A stretch of 64,000 bases of DNA from an uncultured Butyricimonas sp. GTDB lineage: Bacteria > Bacteroidota > Bacteroidia > Bacteroidales > Marinifilaceae. Below are positions 16,953 to 24,236 of the stretch, in pieces. Both the position numbers and the translations under genes were made by a program. The stretch's first letter is position 1. Each line of letters starts with the position of its first letter. The notes under the pieces are model-generated. The model saw nothing but the letters and a program-made list of their open reading frames with translations, had not been told where the DNA came from and searched no databases. Location: assembly GCA_944320555.1 (NCBI GenBank), contig CALUHX010000004.1, positions 29,366 through 93,365 on the forward strand. Reading direction: 5' to 3'.

Positions 16953-18116
16953 TCAACAAATTTTCCTCGCACCGTCTCCGATGTCTGCGACATAAAACTC
17001 CGCCCGCAAGCCGACTTTCCCCGTGTATATCTCGCCCAATCGGCGAACAAAAGCGTCCACGGCGTCCTCCCTCACCAGACTCACCGTGCATCCCCCAAAT
17101 CCGCCTCCCGTGATCCGGGACCCCAAAACGCCATCCAACCCCTGCGCCTCTTCCGCCAAGACATCCATCTCCACTCCGGTCACCTCGTAATCTTCCTTCA
17201 AGGAATGATGCGACTCGTTCATCAATCTTCCGAACCGCGACAAATCACCCGTCCGCAATGCCTGTATGGCCTCGTTCACCCGCGCGTTCTCAGTTACGGC
17301 GTGACGGGCCCGACGGTACAACACTTCATCCGAAAACAAGTCGGCGGCCTTCTCCAATTGCTCTGGAGTCAATGCGCACAATGCGTCCACCGGATAACGC
17401 TGCCGCAAAATCTCCAACGCCTTCTCGCATTGGGTGCGCCGCATGTTATATTCCGAAGTCACCAAATCATGGTGCTTGTTCGAATTCGCAATCACCAATT
17501 TATACCCGTCTATATGTAATGGCACCAACTCATAATCCAACGTCGCGCAATCCAACGCGATGGCAAATCCGCTTCGTCCCATTCCCACGGCGAACTGGTC
17601 CATAATGCCACAATTCATCCCCACGAAATCATTCTCAGCATGTTGTGACATTTTCACCAACTCTATCCGGTCAAATCCCGCTCCCGACAAATCGTTCAAC
17701 AACACGGCCGTCACGACCTCCACGGAGGCAGAAGAGGAAAGTCCGGCCCGGTTGGGTATGTCGCCCCAATAAAGCAAATCATATCCCCACGGCTCGAATC
17801 CCCGGTCAGCGAACTCCTTCACCACCCCAAGCGGATAATCTGTCCATTCGCCCGATTTTCGCTCTAACGCGTCTTTTCCCTTTACCGTCGAATAAGGCAT
17901 ATTCAGGCTGGTGAAAGCCATTCGAGAATCCTGCCGTTTCGCCGCCAGAAGATAAGTCCCGAAACTCAATGCGCAGGGAAACACCCGCCCTCCGTTATAA
18001 TCAATATGCTCGCCTATCAGATTCACTCTCCCCGGAGCGAAATAAAGACTCTCCGCGTCCCTCCCGTAAACCTCCTTGAACTTTTGTCGCAACGTATGTG
18101 TATTCATGGGTCTCAT
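16953..18116 (-). CDS. galK: galactokinase
   Basis: A 387-residue GHMP kinase that phosphorylates galactose at C1 with ATP (Leloir pathway). Motifs: the GalK signature GRVNLIGEHIDYNGG (29-43), the phosphate-binding loop GLSSSASVEV (about 125-134) and the C-terminal GSRITGGGFGGCTVSLV. Two in-frame ATGs exist, 18116 (MRP) and 18107 (MNTHTLRQ); the second fits family N-termini slightly better, the first is annotated. It precedes the sugar symporter gene in one operon and is divergent from galM, so uptake, mutarotation and phosphorylation of galactose are encoded together. galT and galE are not in this window. Confidence 0.96.
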   Translation of the reverse strand: MRPMNTHTLRQKFKEVYGRDAESLYFAPGRVNLIGEHIDYNGGRVFPCALSFGTYLLAAKRQDSRMAFTSLNMPYSTVKGKDALERKSGEWTDYPLGVVKEFADRGFEPWGYDLLYWGDIPNRAGLSSSASVEVVTAVLLNDLSGAGFDRIELVKMSQHAENDFVGMNCGIMDQFAVGMGRSGFAIALDCATLDYELVPLHIDGYKLVIANSNKHHDLVTSEYNMRRTQCEKALEILRQRYPVDALCALTPEQLEKAADLFSDEVLYRRARHAVTENARVNEAIQALRTGDLSRFGRLMNESHHSLKEDYEVTGVEMDVLAEEAQGLDGVLGSRITGGGFGGCTVSLVREDAVDAFVRRLGEIYTGKVGLRAEFYVADIGDGARKIC

Positions 18117-18137
18117 TTATATTAATTAGTAGTCTTA

Positions 18138-18171
18138 CAAAATTAAATCATTTTTGTCATATACCCACAAT
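18138..18171 (-). promoter_or_regulatory. galK operon promoter
   Basis: Minus-strand TAATTTTG (18138-18145) fits TAnnTTTG; a TTG lies about 22 bp upstream (18168-18170). The predicted transcript starts around 18131, leaving a short leader before ATG 18116. Confidence 0.5.
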
Positions 18172-18181
18172 TTCACTCTCC

Positions 18182-18218
18182 GTTCCATGTTAAAAAATCA
18201 AATCCGGACACATGGAAC
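18182..18218. promoter_or_regulatory. perfect 9-bp inverted repeat, candidate gal operator
   Basis: GTTCCATGT (18182-18190) and ACATGGAAC (18210-18218) with a 19-base spacer, between the two divergent gal promoters and overlapping the expected -33 region of galM. A dimeric regulator site is plausible; no regulator gene is adjacent. Confidence 0.45.
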
Positions 18219-18229
18219 CCGAATTTCAT

Positions 18230-18237
18230 TAATTTTG
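18230..18237 (+). promoter_or_regulatory. -7 promoter element of galM
   Basis: TAATTTTG, a perfect TAnnTTTG, 29 bp before the galM ATG. The -33 element is poor, which would be consistent with activator dependence. Confidence 0.45.
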
Positions 18238-18266
18238 GGCATATCAACGTCAAATCATAACGAACC

Positions 18267-19271
18267 ATGGAAATAAAAGAACACATACTTAAAAATCAAT
18301 GCTTGGAAATCCACGTCCTCAACTTAGGGGGCATCATCAAAAACATCTTTGTGCGGGACTGTCATTGGCATTTGACGGACGTGGTTCTCGGTTTCGACTC
18401 CCCGGAGCAATACGTCTCTCCGGAATACCTTGCCGACTATCCTTATTTTGGTGCCGTCATCGGGCGTTATGCCAACCGCATCCAAGGAGCCTCGTTCGAG
18501 ATCGAAGGGCAAAACCATCAACTGGACAACAATGAAAGGGGGAATTGCTTGCACGGAGGCTTCGTCGGACTCGACCGTAAAATATGGAATGTGGAACAAC
18601 CCGACGACGAGCATCTGAACCTCCATTACTCCAGTCCGGACGGCGAAGGCGGCTTCCCCGGCAACTTGGATGTCACCGTCCGTTACGCCATCGAGGAGCA
18701 CGTGTTCCGCATAGCATACGAAGCCTTGTGCGATGCCCCGACCCACGTGAATCTGACCTCCCACCCTTACTTCAACCTGAATCCGGACGACGACACGGTC
18801 CGCAACCACGAATTGCGCCTCTACACCAAACATTATCTGGAGACCGCCGCCGACCTCATTCCCACGGGCAAAATACTCGACGTGGACAAAAAACACGGCT
18901 TCAATTTCAACAAACCGCTCTCCATCACGCTGGACGAAGGAGGGCTGGACGACTGCTACGTTTTCGAGGATCCCATCGAGCCGCAACTCATGGCGGAACT
19001 AGCCAGTCCCAAAAACGGCATCGACATCACCGTCCTCTCCGACTATCCCGGTTTGCAAGTGTACACTGGAAACGGCCTGCGGGTGACGAACGGCAAAGAC
19101 GGACGCTCCTATGGCCCATTTGCGGGCATTGCCCTTGAGCCTCAAATGTTGCCCGACAGCCCCCACCATCCCAATTTCCCTAGCACGCTATTGCGTCCGG
19201 GCGTACCCTACCGCCACCGTGTCTCTTACGTGTTCAACTGTTTCAGCGTCGATGCGGAGCCAGAATATTAG
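18267..19271 (+). CDS. galM: aldose 1-epimerase (mutarotase)
   Basis: A 334-residue GalM-type enzyme that interconverts alpha and beta anomers of galactose or glucose. Motifs: YFGAVIGRYANRI (about 63-75), NCLHGGFVGLDRKIW (about 92-106), the catalytic histidine region LTSHPYFNLN (about 166-175) and the catalytic glutamate in GIALEPQMLPDSPHHPNFPST (about 288-308). No signal peptide, so it is cytoplasmic, unlike many secreted Bacteroidota mutarotases. Divergent from galK with a shared 150 bp control region carrying a perfect inverted repeat; followed by a long hairpin at 19288-19340. Confidence 0.94.
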   Translation: MEIKEHILKNQCLEIHVLNLGGIIKNIFVRDCHWHLTDVVLGFDSPEQYVSPEYLADYPYFGAVIGRYANRIQGASFEIEGQNHQLDNNERGNCLHGGFVGLDRKIWNVEQPDDEHLNLHYSSPDGEGGFPGNLDVTVRYAIEEHVFRIAYEALCDAPTHVNLTSHPYFNLNPDDDTVRNHELRLYTKHYLETAADLIPTGKILDVDKKHGFNFNKPLSITLDEGGLDDCYVFEDPIEPQLMAELASPKNGIDITVLSDYPGLQVYTGNGLRVTNGKDGRSYGPFAGIALEPQMLPDSPHHPNFPSTLLRPGVPYRHRVSYVFNCFSVDAEPEY

Positions 19272-19287
19272 CCGTCCTTTTTACCCA

Positions 19288-19340
19288 AAGCTCCTTTCAC
19301 ATTCACTGCCTGCCGCAGAAAACGAATGTGAAAGGAGCTT
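19288..19340. other. perfect 17-bp inverted repeat downstream of galM
   Basis: AAGCTCCTTTCACATTC (19288-19304) and its exact complement (19324-19340) flank a 19-base spacer. Neither side has a proper T-run, so it is not a textbook terminator, yet a 17-bp perfect stem is far stronger than needed. It lies in the convergent gap between galM and the YugP-type peptidase gene and may end both transcripts or protect their 3' ends. Confidence 0.7.
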
Positions 19341-19434
19341 GTCTCACAAATTAGAAACTGTCAAAAACGAGACCTGTGACTTGGGCTATAAACTCAAATC
19401 CCCATTTCCCCGCATGCCGCATGAGACGCAAGGC

Positions 19435-20109
19435 CTATTCCCTGCGTCCCAAATAAATCATAATATAATATATCAGCGTGGCCAAAGAGGAGAGCGCCGC
19501 AATGACATACGTGTAAGCGGCCCATTTCAAAGCGTCGGCGGCCTTGTCCTGCGACTCGTAAGTCGTGATGCCTGAATTCCGCAACCACACCAACGCCCGG
19601 TGGCTCGCGTTAATCTCCACAGGCAACGTGACAAAGCTGAACAGCGTGGTGAGACCGAACAGGCAAATACCTATCAGCAACAACTGCGGGAACGTGTTCA
19701 CCAACAAAATTCCGGCCAGCAACACCCACTGCACCCACTGCGAGGCAAAACTCACCACCGGCACCAAAGCCGAACGCAACTCCAACATGCTATACGCCTG
19801 AGCGTGCTGCAATGCGTGTCCCGTCTCGTGGGCGGCCACGGCGGCGGCGGCCACATTTGCGCCGTAATACACCTCCTTGCTCAAATTAATCGTCTTGTTT
19901 GTCGGATTGTAATGATCCGTCAACTGACCGGACACGCATCCGATTTTCACGCCTTGTATCCCATTGTCCCGCAACATCTTCTCCACCACGTCCCGTCCCG
20001 TCATCCCGTTTGCGGTGGGAATCTTCGAATACTTGTCAAAACGACGCTTCAACTGCATGCTGACCAACCAGCTCAACAAGGCAAAACCTATAAAAATAAT
20101 CCAAATCAT
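19435..20109 (-). CDS. YugP-type zinc metallopeptidase, membrane protein
   Basis: A 224-residue protein with an N-terminal anchor (1-18), the zinc motif HETGH at 94-98 within AAVAAHETGHALQHAQAYSM, and three more membrane helices (about 112-135, 137-165 and 200-220). This is the Zn_protease_2 / YugP family. Function is unknown; related proteins may act in envelope protein quality control. Two key histidines and the glutamate are intact. Monocistronic, with a strong consensus promoter and divergent from the EF-G paralogue gene. Confidence 0.88.
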   Translation of the reverse strand: MIWIIFIGFALLSWLVSMQLKRRFDKYSKIPTANGMTGRDVVEKMLRDNGIQGVKIGCVSGQLTDHYNPTNKTINLSKEVYYGANVAAAAVAAHETGHALQHAQAYSMLELRSALVPVVSFASQWVQWVLLAGILLVNTFPQLLLIGICLFGLTTLFSFVTLPVEINASHRALVWLRNSGITTYESQDKAADALKWAAYTYVIAALSSLATLIYYIMIYLGRRE

Positions 20110-20140
20110 ACGTTCTTATTATTACAATTAAAATTCTTTT

Positions 20141-20172
20141 CAAAGATAAGCAAAAAACGCGCCACACACAAA
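20141..20172 (-). promoter_or_regulatory. consensus promoter of the YugP-type gene
   Basis: Minus strand: TTTG (20172-20169), 20 bp spacer, TATCTTTG (20148-20141). Both boxes match the Bacteroidota sigma-ABfr consensus. Transcription should start near 20134, about 25 bp before the ATG. Confidence 0.7.
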
Positions 20173-20217
20173 CTCCACAAAAAAATTACACGGCAAGCAA
20201 GAAAAAAGGAAGAAAAC

Positions 20218-20248
20218 CTTGTTTTTCTCGGAATCGTTTCCTACATTG
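20218..20248 (+). promoter_or_regulatory. probable promoter of the EF-G paralogue gene
   Basis: TTG at 20219-20221, 20 bp spacer, TACATTG beginning at 20242: a near-consensus pair. The leader would be about 50 nt. Confidence 0.4.
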
Positions 20249-20306
20249 TAACCGGCATTCTGAAGAGTGAATGCGGGATAGTAATATTCACCAAAATCAT
20301 ACTATA

Positions 20307-22463
20307 ATGAAAACCTACAAACCCAACGAGATTAAAAACATCGCCTTGGTGGGCAGCGCCGGTTCCGGCAAAACCACCTTGGCCGAGTCCATGATGTACG
20401 AAGGCGGGGTCATCCCGCGCAGGGGTAGCGTCAGTGCGAAAAACACAGCTTCCGACTACCGCCCGGTGGAACAAGAATACGGCTCGTCGGTATTCCCGGC
20501 CGTGCTCTACACGGAATGGAAAAACTACAAGCTGAACTTCATCGACACCCCGGGGGCAGATGACTTCGTGGGAGGTGTTATCTCTGCGCTCAACGTGGCC
20601 GACACCGGCGTCATGGTCATCAACGCCGTGAAAGGCGTGGAAGTCGGGACAGAAATCATCGCCCGCCACGCGCAACGACTCAACAAACCGCTCATTTTCA
20701 TCATCAACCAACTCGACCACGAAAAAGCCAATTTCGAACAAACCGTGGAACAAGCCCAAACGGCTTTCGGCTCCAAGGTCGTGCTCGTGCAATATCCGGT
20801 GAACCAAGGCACGGGCTTCAACAAAGTCGTCGATGTCTTGAAAATGGAAATGTACCAATGGAAACCGGAAGGCGGAAAACCGGACGTGTTGCCCATACCC
20901 CCCGAGGAAATGGACAAGGCCCAGGAACTGCACAACGCCCTCATCGAGGCGGCCGCCGAGAACGACGAGGGACTGATGGAGCTTTATTTCGACAAAGGAA
21001 GCCTCTCGGAAGACGAAATGCGGGCCGGAATCCGCAAAGGACTCATCGCCAGAGACATGTTCCCCGTATTCTGTGTCTCCGGTGAAAAAGACATGTGCGT
21101 GCGCCGTTTCATGGAATTCCTCATCAACGTGGCCCCCAAAGCCAGCGACATGCCCCCCAGCGTGACGCTCGACGGCACGGAACTTCCCTACGACGAGAAC
21201 GGCCCCACCACGCTGTACATGTTCAACACCACCGTTGAGCCCCATTTGGGCGAAGTCATCTACTTCAAAGTCATGTCGGGAACCGTCCACGAGGGCGACG
21301 ACCTCTACAACTCGACCAACGACACGAAAGAACGCCTCTCGCAACTCTTCGCCGTGGCCGGAAAGAACCGCACGAAAGTGACCGAACTCATGGCCGGAGA
21401 CATCGGAGCCACCGTGAAACTGAAAAACACAGCCAACGGCGACACGCTCAATGAAAAAGACCACGCTTACAAATTCGCCCCCATCGTCTACCCCAACCCG
21501 CGCTTCCGCTCGGCTGTCCGGGCCGTAAACAGCGGTGACGACGAAAAACTGGCCGAAGTCTTGCAACGCTTCCATCAGGAAGACCCGACCTTCAACGTGG
21601 AATACTCCAAAGAACTGAAACAAATGATTGTCTCCGGGCAAGGCGAGTTCCACCTGAACACGATGAAATGGCGCGTCGAGCATAACGACAAAATAGATAT
21701 AGAATACTACCCGCCCAGAATCCCCTACCGGGAAACCATCACCAAATACGCCTATGCCGACTACCGTCACAAAAAGCAATCGGGCGGAGCCGGACAATTC
21801 GGCGAGGTCCACCTCGTGATTGAACCCTACACGGAAGGCATGCCAGAACCCACATCCTACAAAATCAACGGCGCGGACAGCAAAATGACCGTCAAGGACA
21901 AAGAAGTCGTCGACCTCCCGTGGGGCGGCAAACTGGTCTTCTACAACTGCATCGTGGGAGGAGTCATCGACGCCCGCTTCATGCCCGCCATCCTCAAGGG
22001 AATCATGGAAAAAATGGAGGAAGGCCCGCTCACAGGCTCCTACGCCCGCGACATCCGCGTATGCGTGTACGACGGAAAAATGCACCCCGTCGACTCCAAC
22101 GAAATCTCGTTCAAACTCGCCGGACGCCATGCGTTCAGCGACGCCTTCAAACAGGCCGGGCCGAAAATCCTGGAACCCATCTACGACGTGGAAGTCCTCG
22201 TGCCCGACGACTGCATGGGCGACGTGATGAGCGACCTTCAAACCCGCCGCGCCATCATCATGGGAATGGAAGCCGACGCCGGATTCCAAAAACTGACGGC
22301 CAAAGTGCCTCTGAAAGAAATGCAACGTTACTCCACGGCCCTCAGTTCCATCACCGGAGGACGGGCCACATTCTCGATGAGCTTCTCCGGCTACGAGAAA
22401 GTGCCTGCCGAACTTCAGGAAGAATTGCTCAAAGCCTACCACGAGGAGGAAGACGAAGAATAA
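20307..22463 (+). CDS. elongation factor G paralogue (EF-G2-like), altered GTPase centre
   Basis: A 718-residue protein with the full EF-G domain order: G domain (about 1-280), domain II, domains III-V with RIPYRETI (about 470) and the C-terminal domain IV/V (DARFMPAILKGI, GMEADAGFQKLTAKVPLKEM). The start is ATG 20307, directly before the G domain. The nucleotide site departs from canonical EF-G: the P-loop is GSAGSGKT (16-23) instead of GHIDAGKT; switch II is DTPGADDF (80-87), with Ala84 where the catalytic His of DTPGHVDF belongs; NKxD is NQLD (134-137); the switch I 'RGITI' is EYGSSV. Bacteroides species carry an EF-G2 paralogue reported to support translation without GTP hydrolysis during starvation; this protein is probably of that type. 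A canonical fusA must exist elsewhere. Confidence 0.85.
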   Translation: MKTYKPNEIKNIALVGSAGSGKTTLAESMMYEGGVIPRRGSVSAKNTASDYRPVEQEYGSSVFPAVLYTEWKNYKLNFIDTPGADDFVGGVISALNVADTGVMVINAVKGVEVGTEIIARHAQRLNKPLIFIINQLDHEKANFEQTVEQAQTAFGSKVVLVQYPVNQGTGFNKVVDVLKMEMYQWKPEGGKPDVLPIPPEEMDKAQELHNALIEAAAENDEGLMELYFDKGSLSEDEMRAGIRKGLIARDMFPVFCVSGEKDMCVRRFMEFLINVAPKASDMPPSVTLDGTELPYDENGPTTLYMFNTTVEPHLGEVIYFKVMSGTVHEGDDLYNSTNDTKERLSQLFAVAGKNRTKVTELMAGDIGATVKLKNTANGDTLNEKDHAYKFAPIVYPNPRFRSAVRAVNSGDDEKLAEVLQRFHQEDPTFNVEYSKELKQMIVSGQGEFHLNTMKWRVEHNDKIDIEYYPPRIPYRETITKYAYADYRHKKQSGGAGQFGEVHLVIEPYTEGMPEPTSYKINGADSKMTVKDKEVVDLPWGGKLVFYNCIVGGVIDARFMPAILKGIMEKMEEGPLTGSYARDIRVCVYDGKMHPVDSNEISFKLAGRHAFSDAFKQAGPKILEPIYDVEVLVPDDCMGDVMSDLQTRRAIIMGMEADAGFQKLTAKVPLKEMQRYSTALSSITGGRATFSMSFSGYEKVPAELQEELLKAYHEEEDEE

Positions 22464-22470
22464 TCCGACC

Positions 22471-22505
22471 AGAGAAGCGATTGCCACCCGGCAATCCTTC
22501 TCTTT
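22471..22505 (+). terminator. rho-independent terminator of the EF-G paralogue gene
   Basis: AGAGAAG-C-GATTGCC pairs with GGCAATC-C-TTCTCT (near perfect) around an ACCC loop, followed by TTTCC. It begins 8 bp after the stop codon. Confidence 0.65.
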
Positions 22506-22625
22506 CCACTACGAGAATCGCTTTTGAAAGTCCGCTTAATTGCTGCCAAAAACGGTTTCTTTTTCCCCATTTTCCACCAAATTTGCTCCCTGCTTCAACA
22601 AAAATAGCGGAAAAGCCATAGAAAA

Positions 22626-22696
22626 AAAGTCAGGACAAAGTCGACAGTCATCGGCTTTGTCTCGGCTTTATCTCAACTTTGTCTCCTCTTTAATGG
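22626..22696. repeat. island of 11-bp imperfect repeats (B)
   Basis: Two units AAAGTCAGGAC and AAAGTCGACAG (22626-22647), five bases, then four units in the opposite sense: GGCTTTGTCTC, GGCTTTATCTC, AACTTTGTCTC and CTCTTTAATGG (22653-22696). All units are 11 bp long. It lies between the convergent EF-G paralogue and hydrolase genes; nothing else is seen in the rest of the 300 bp gap (22464-22767) apart from the terminator. Confidence 0.75.
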
Positions 22697-22767
22697 AAAA
22701 AAGATGGTGGAAAGTACTTGCAAAGCTTTCGGAATTGTGTCTTTCGCCTTCCTCCCAAACATGCGGC

Positions 22768-23922
22768 TCACTTCGCCACAGGAATCCTCACGCCGACCTC
22801 GGCGGAGAAGACCAAGCGCATATCCCGGCGTTCCCGAATGGTGCGGCCGATTGTGGCTGCGCTACGCTTCACATTTCCTTGAAACAACGTCTTGCCGCCA
22901 TATTCCACCGTCACAGGCTTGTCCAGATTCACCATATCGTCATTCAGGCAAATCGTAAATTCGGAATAATCGCAACGCTCCACGACGAAACGGTTTCCCT
23001 CCCGCCGGACAACCAACTGCATGCCGGGACGAGCCTCGGACCGTTCAACCTCCAGCCAATACATGGAAGGACGAACCGTCTCTTCCTGCCTCCACACAAT
23101 CCTGTCAGGATAGGGATTCCGCTTATATTGCGACATCCAAGCTATTGCCGCCGTGTCGGCACGGTCCATCCAATGCCCCTTGCCCCGAACAATGTGAGTC
23201 TCGTGGACATATCCCTCCGGATCCGCCGAATGAAGACTGTCGAGGACACGCCCTTTCTCCGCAGCCAACGCATTGCGGTTATACGCACCGTCGTGCTCTC
23301 CCATCCAAATCATAAAAGGAACATTGCGCAAATTGAGCTGCGAAGCCTCTCCGGGATGCCCGGCCATCATGGAAGCCGCCGCCCAACGGTCGGCCATGCG
23401 GGGTGCCATCCGCCACACGCCGTCGCCCCCTGCGGAATAGCCAAGAAGATAAACCTTGTCCGGATTCACCCCGAATTCCGTGACCGCAGCCAAAATGAGT
23501 TCTTCAAAAAATTGGTCCATTTGCGGACGAAACCACATATTCCAATCGTCAAACGGAGCCCGGGGTGCCACATAAACGCCCTCTTCCGGGGCGTAAAGCC
23601 TTATCTGGTTCTGCCACTGTTGGTCGTTAAGCTCCTTCGGGGCATTCCCTCCGCCATGCATGGAAATATAAAGGCTACGCCCGTCATCCGGCGTCTCTCC
23701 AAACACCCGATACAAAACCGGCATCCGCAAAGAGTCCAACCGGAACTCCCTATTCCGCCACGCCTCATGATTCTCCCCACGCACCTCTTCCCAAAACGCC
23801 TCGACCTGTTCCCGCCTCTCCACCCGCGCCTTCTCCTCGGTCAAACCTTTTTGAGCAAACACCTCAACACTCTGCCCAACGCCTATAATCATCAAAAGCA
23901 ATATCCATTTTTGTTTTCTCAT
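22768..23922 (-). CDS. secreted alpha/beta hydrolase (esterase/peptidase-like)
   Basis: A 384-residue protein with a signal peptide (about 1-23, ending EVFAQ). Alpha/beta hydrolase features: oxyanion region SLYISMHGGGNAPKEL (83-98, with HGGG 89-92), nucleophile elbow GYSAGGDG with Ser163, an acid region MIWMGEHDGAYN, and the histidine in GKGHWMDRADT. It resembles PHB-depolymerase/prolyl-oligopeptidase-like esterases of Bacteroidota; the substrate is not predictable. A C-terminal beta-rich extension (about 300-384) may be an accessory domain. Monocistronic with a consensus promoter at 23978-24008. Confidence 0.78.
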   Translation of the reverse strand: MRKQKWILLLMIIGVGQSVEVFAQKGLTEEKARVERREQVEAFWEEVRGENHEAWRNREFRLDSLRMPVLYRVFGETPDDGRSLYISMHGGGNAPKELNDQQWQNQIRLYAPEEGVYVAPRAPFDDWNMWFRPQMDQFFEELILAAVTEFGVNPDKVYLLGYSAGGDGVWRMAPRMADRWAAASMMAGHPGEASQLNLRNVPFMIWMGEHDGAYNRNALAAEKGRVLDSLHSADPEGYVHETHIVRGKGHWMDRADTAAIAWMSQYKRNPYPDRIVWRQEETVRPSMYWLEVERSEARPGMQLVVRREGNRFVVERCDYSEFTICLNDDMVNLDKPVTVEYGGKTLFQGNVKRSAATIGRTIRERRDMRLVFSAEVGVRIPVAK

Positions 23923-23977
23923 TTCTTCTCAATCTATGTGACAATCCGTTTTCTTTCCCTATCTCCATATCATCACA

Positions 23978-24008
23978 CAAAAATACAACGCATCACCCCA
24001 CTTCCAAA
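23978..24008 (-). promoter_or_regulatory. consensus promoter of the hydrolase gene
   Basis: Minus strand: TTTG (24008-24005), 19 bp spacer, TATTTTTG (23985-23978). Both boxes are perfect; the start would be near 23971, about 50 bp before the ATG. The surrounding 23923-24236 is AT-rich and holds only this promoter and a terminator. Confidence 0.65.
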
Positions 24009-24169
24009 CTTTTCAAACAAAATTTTTCCTTTCTCTCAATTTCAAATACCCTCATACCACAATAAACTCATTTTTCTCAATAACAAGCAACAAAGAAATT
24101 TCAAAAGAACAAATTTACTTTTTACAACTGAATGTCGAAAAAAATCTCCATCGAAGGCACAAATAAAAC

Positions 24170-24205
24170 AAGAGCGACTCTGACTTTTTGAGCCGCCCTC
24201 TTTAC
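24170..24205 (-). terminator. terminator of uptake locus 1
   Basis: Minus strand: a GAGGGCGGCTC / GAGTCGCTCTT hairpin (wobble pairs included) with tail TTGTTTTATTTG. It lies about 30 bp after the GldFG stop and ends the locus. Confidence 0.65.
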
Positions 24206-24236
24206 CATTGCTCACATTCAAAATATCTCCACACTA

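Noticed and set aside
20241..22487. Long minus-strand open frame (748 codons) opposite the EF-G paralogue
   Set aside because: The composition is dominated by H, F, V and D as in antisense shadows; the plus strand encodes all EF-G domains.
22540..24183. 547-codon plus-strand open frame opposite the hydrolase gene
   Set aside because: No domain character and it crosses the repeat island; the minus-strand hydrolase has a signal peptide, GYSAGG and its own promoter.
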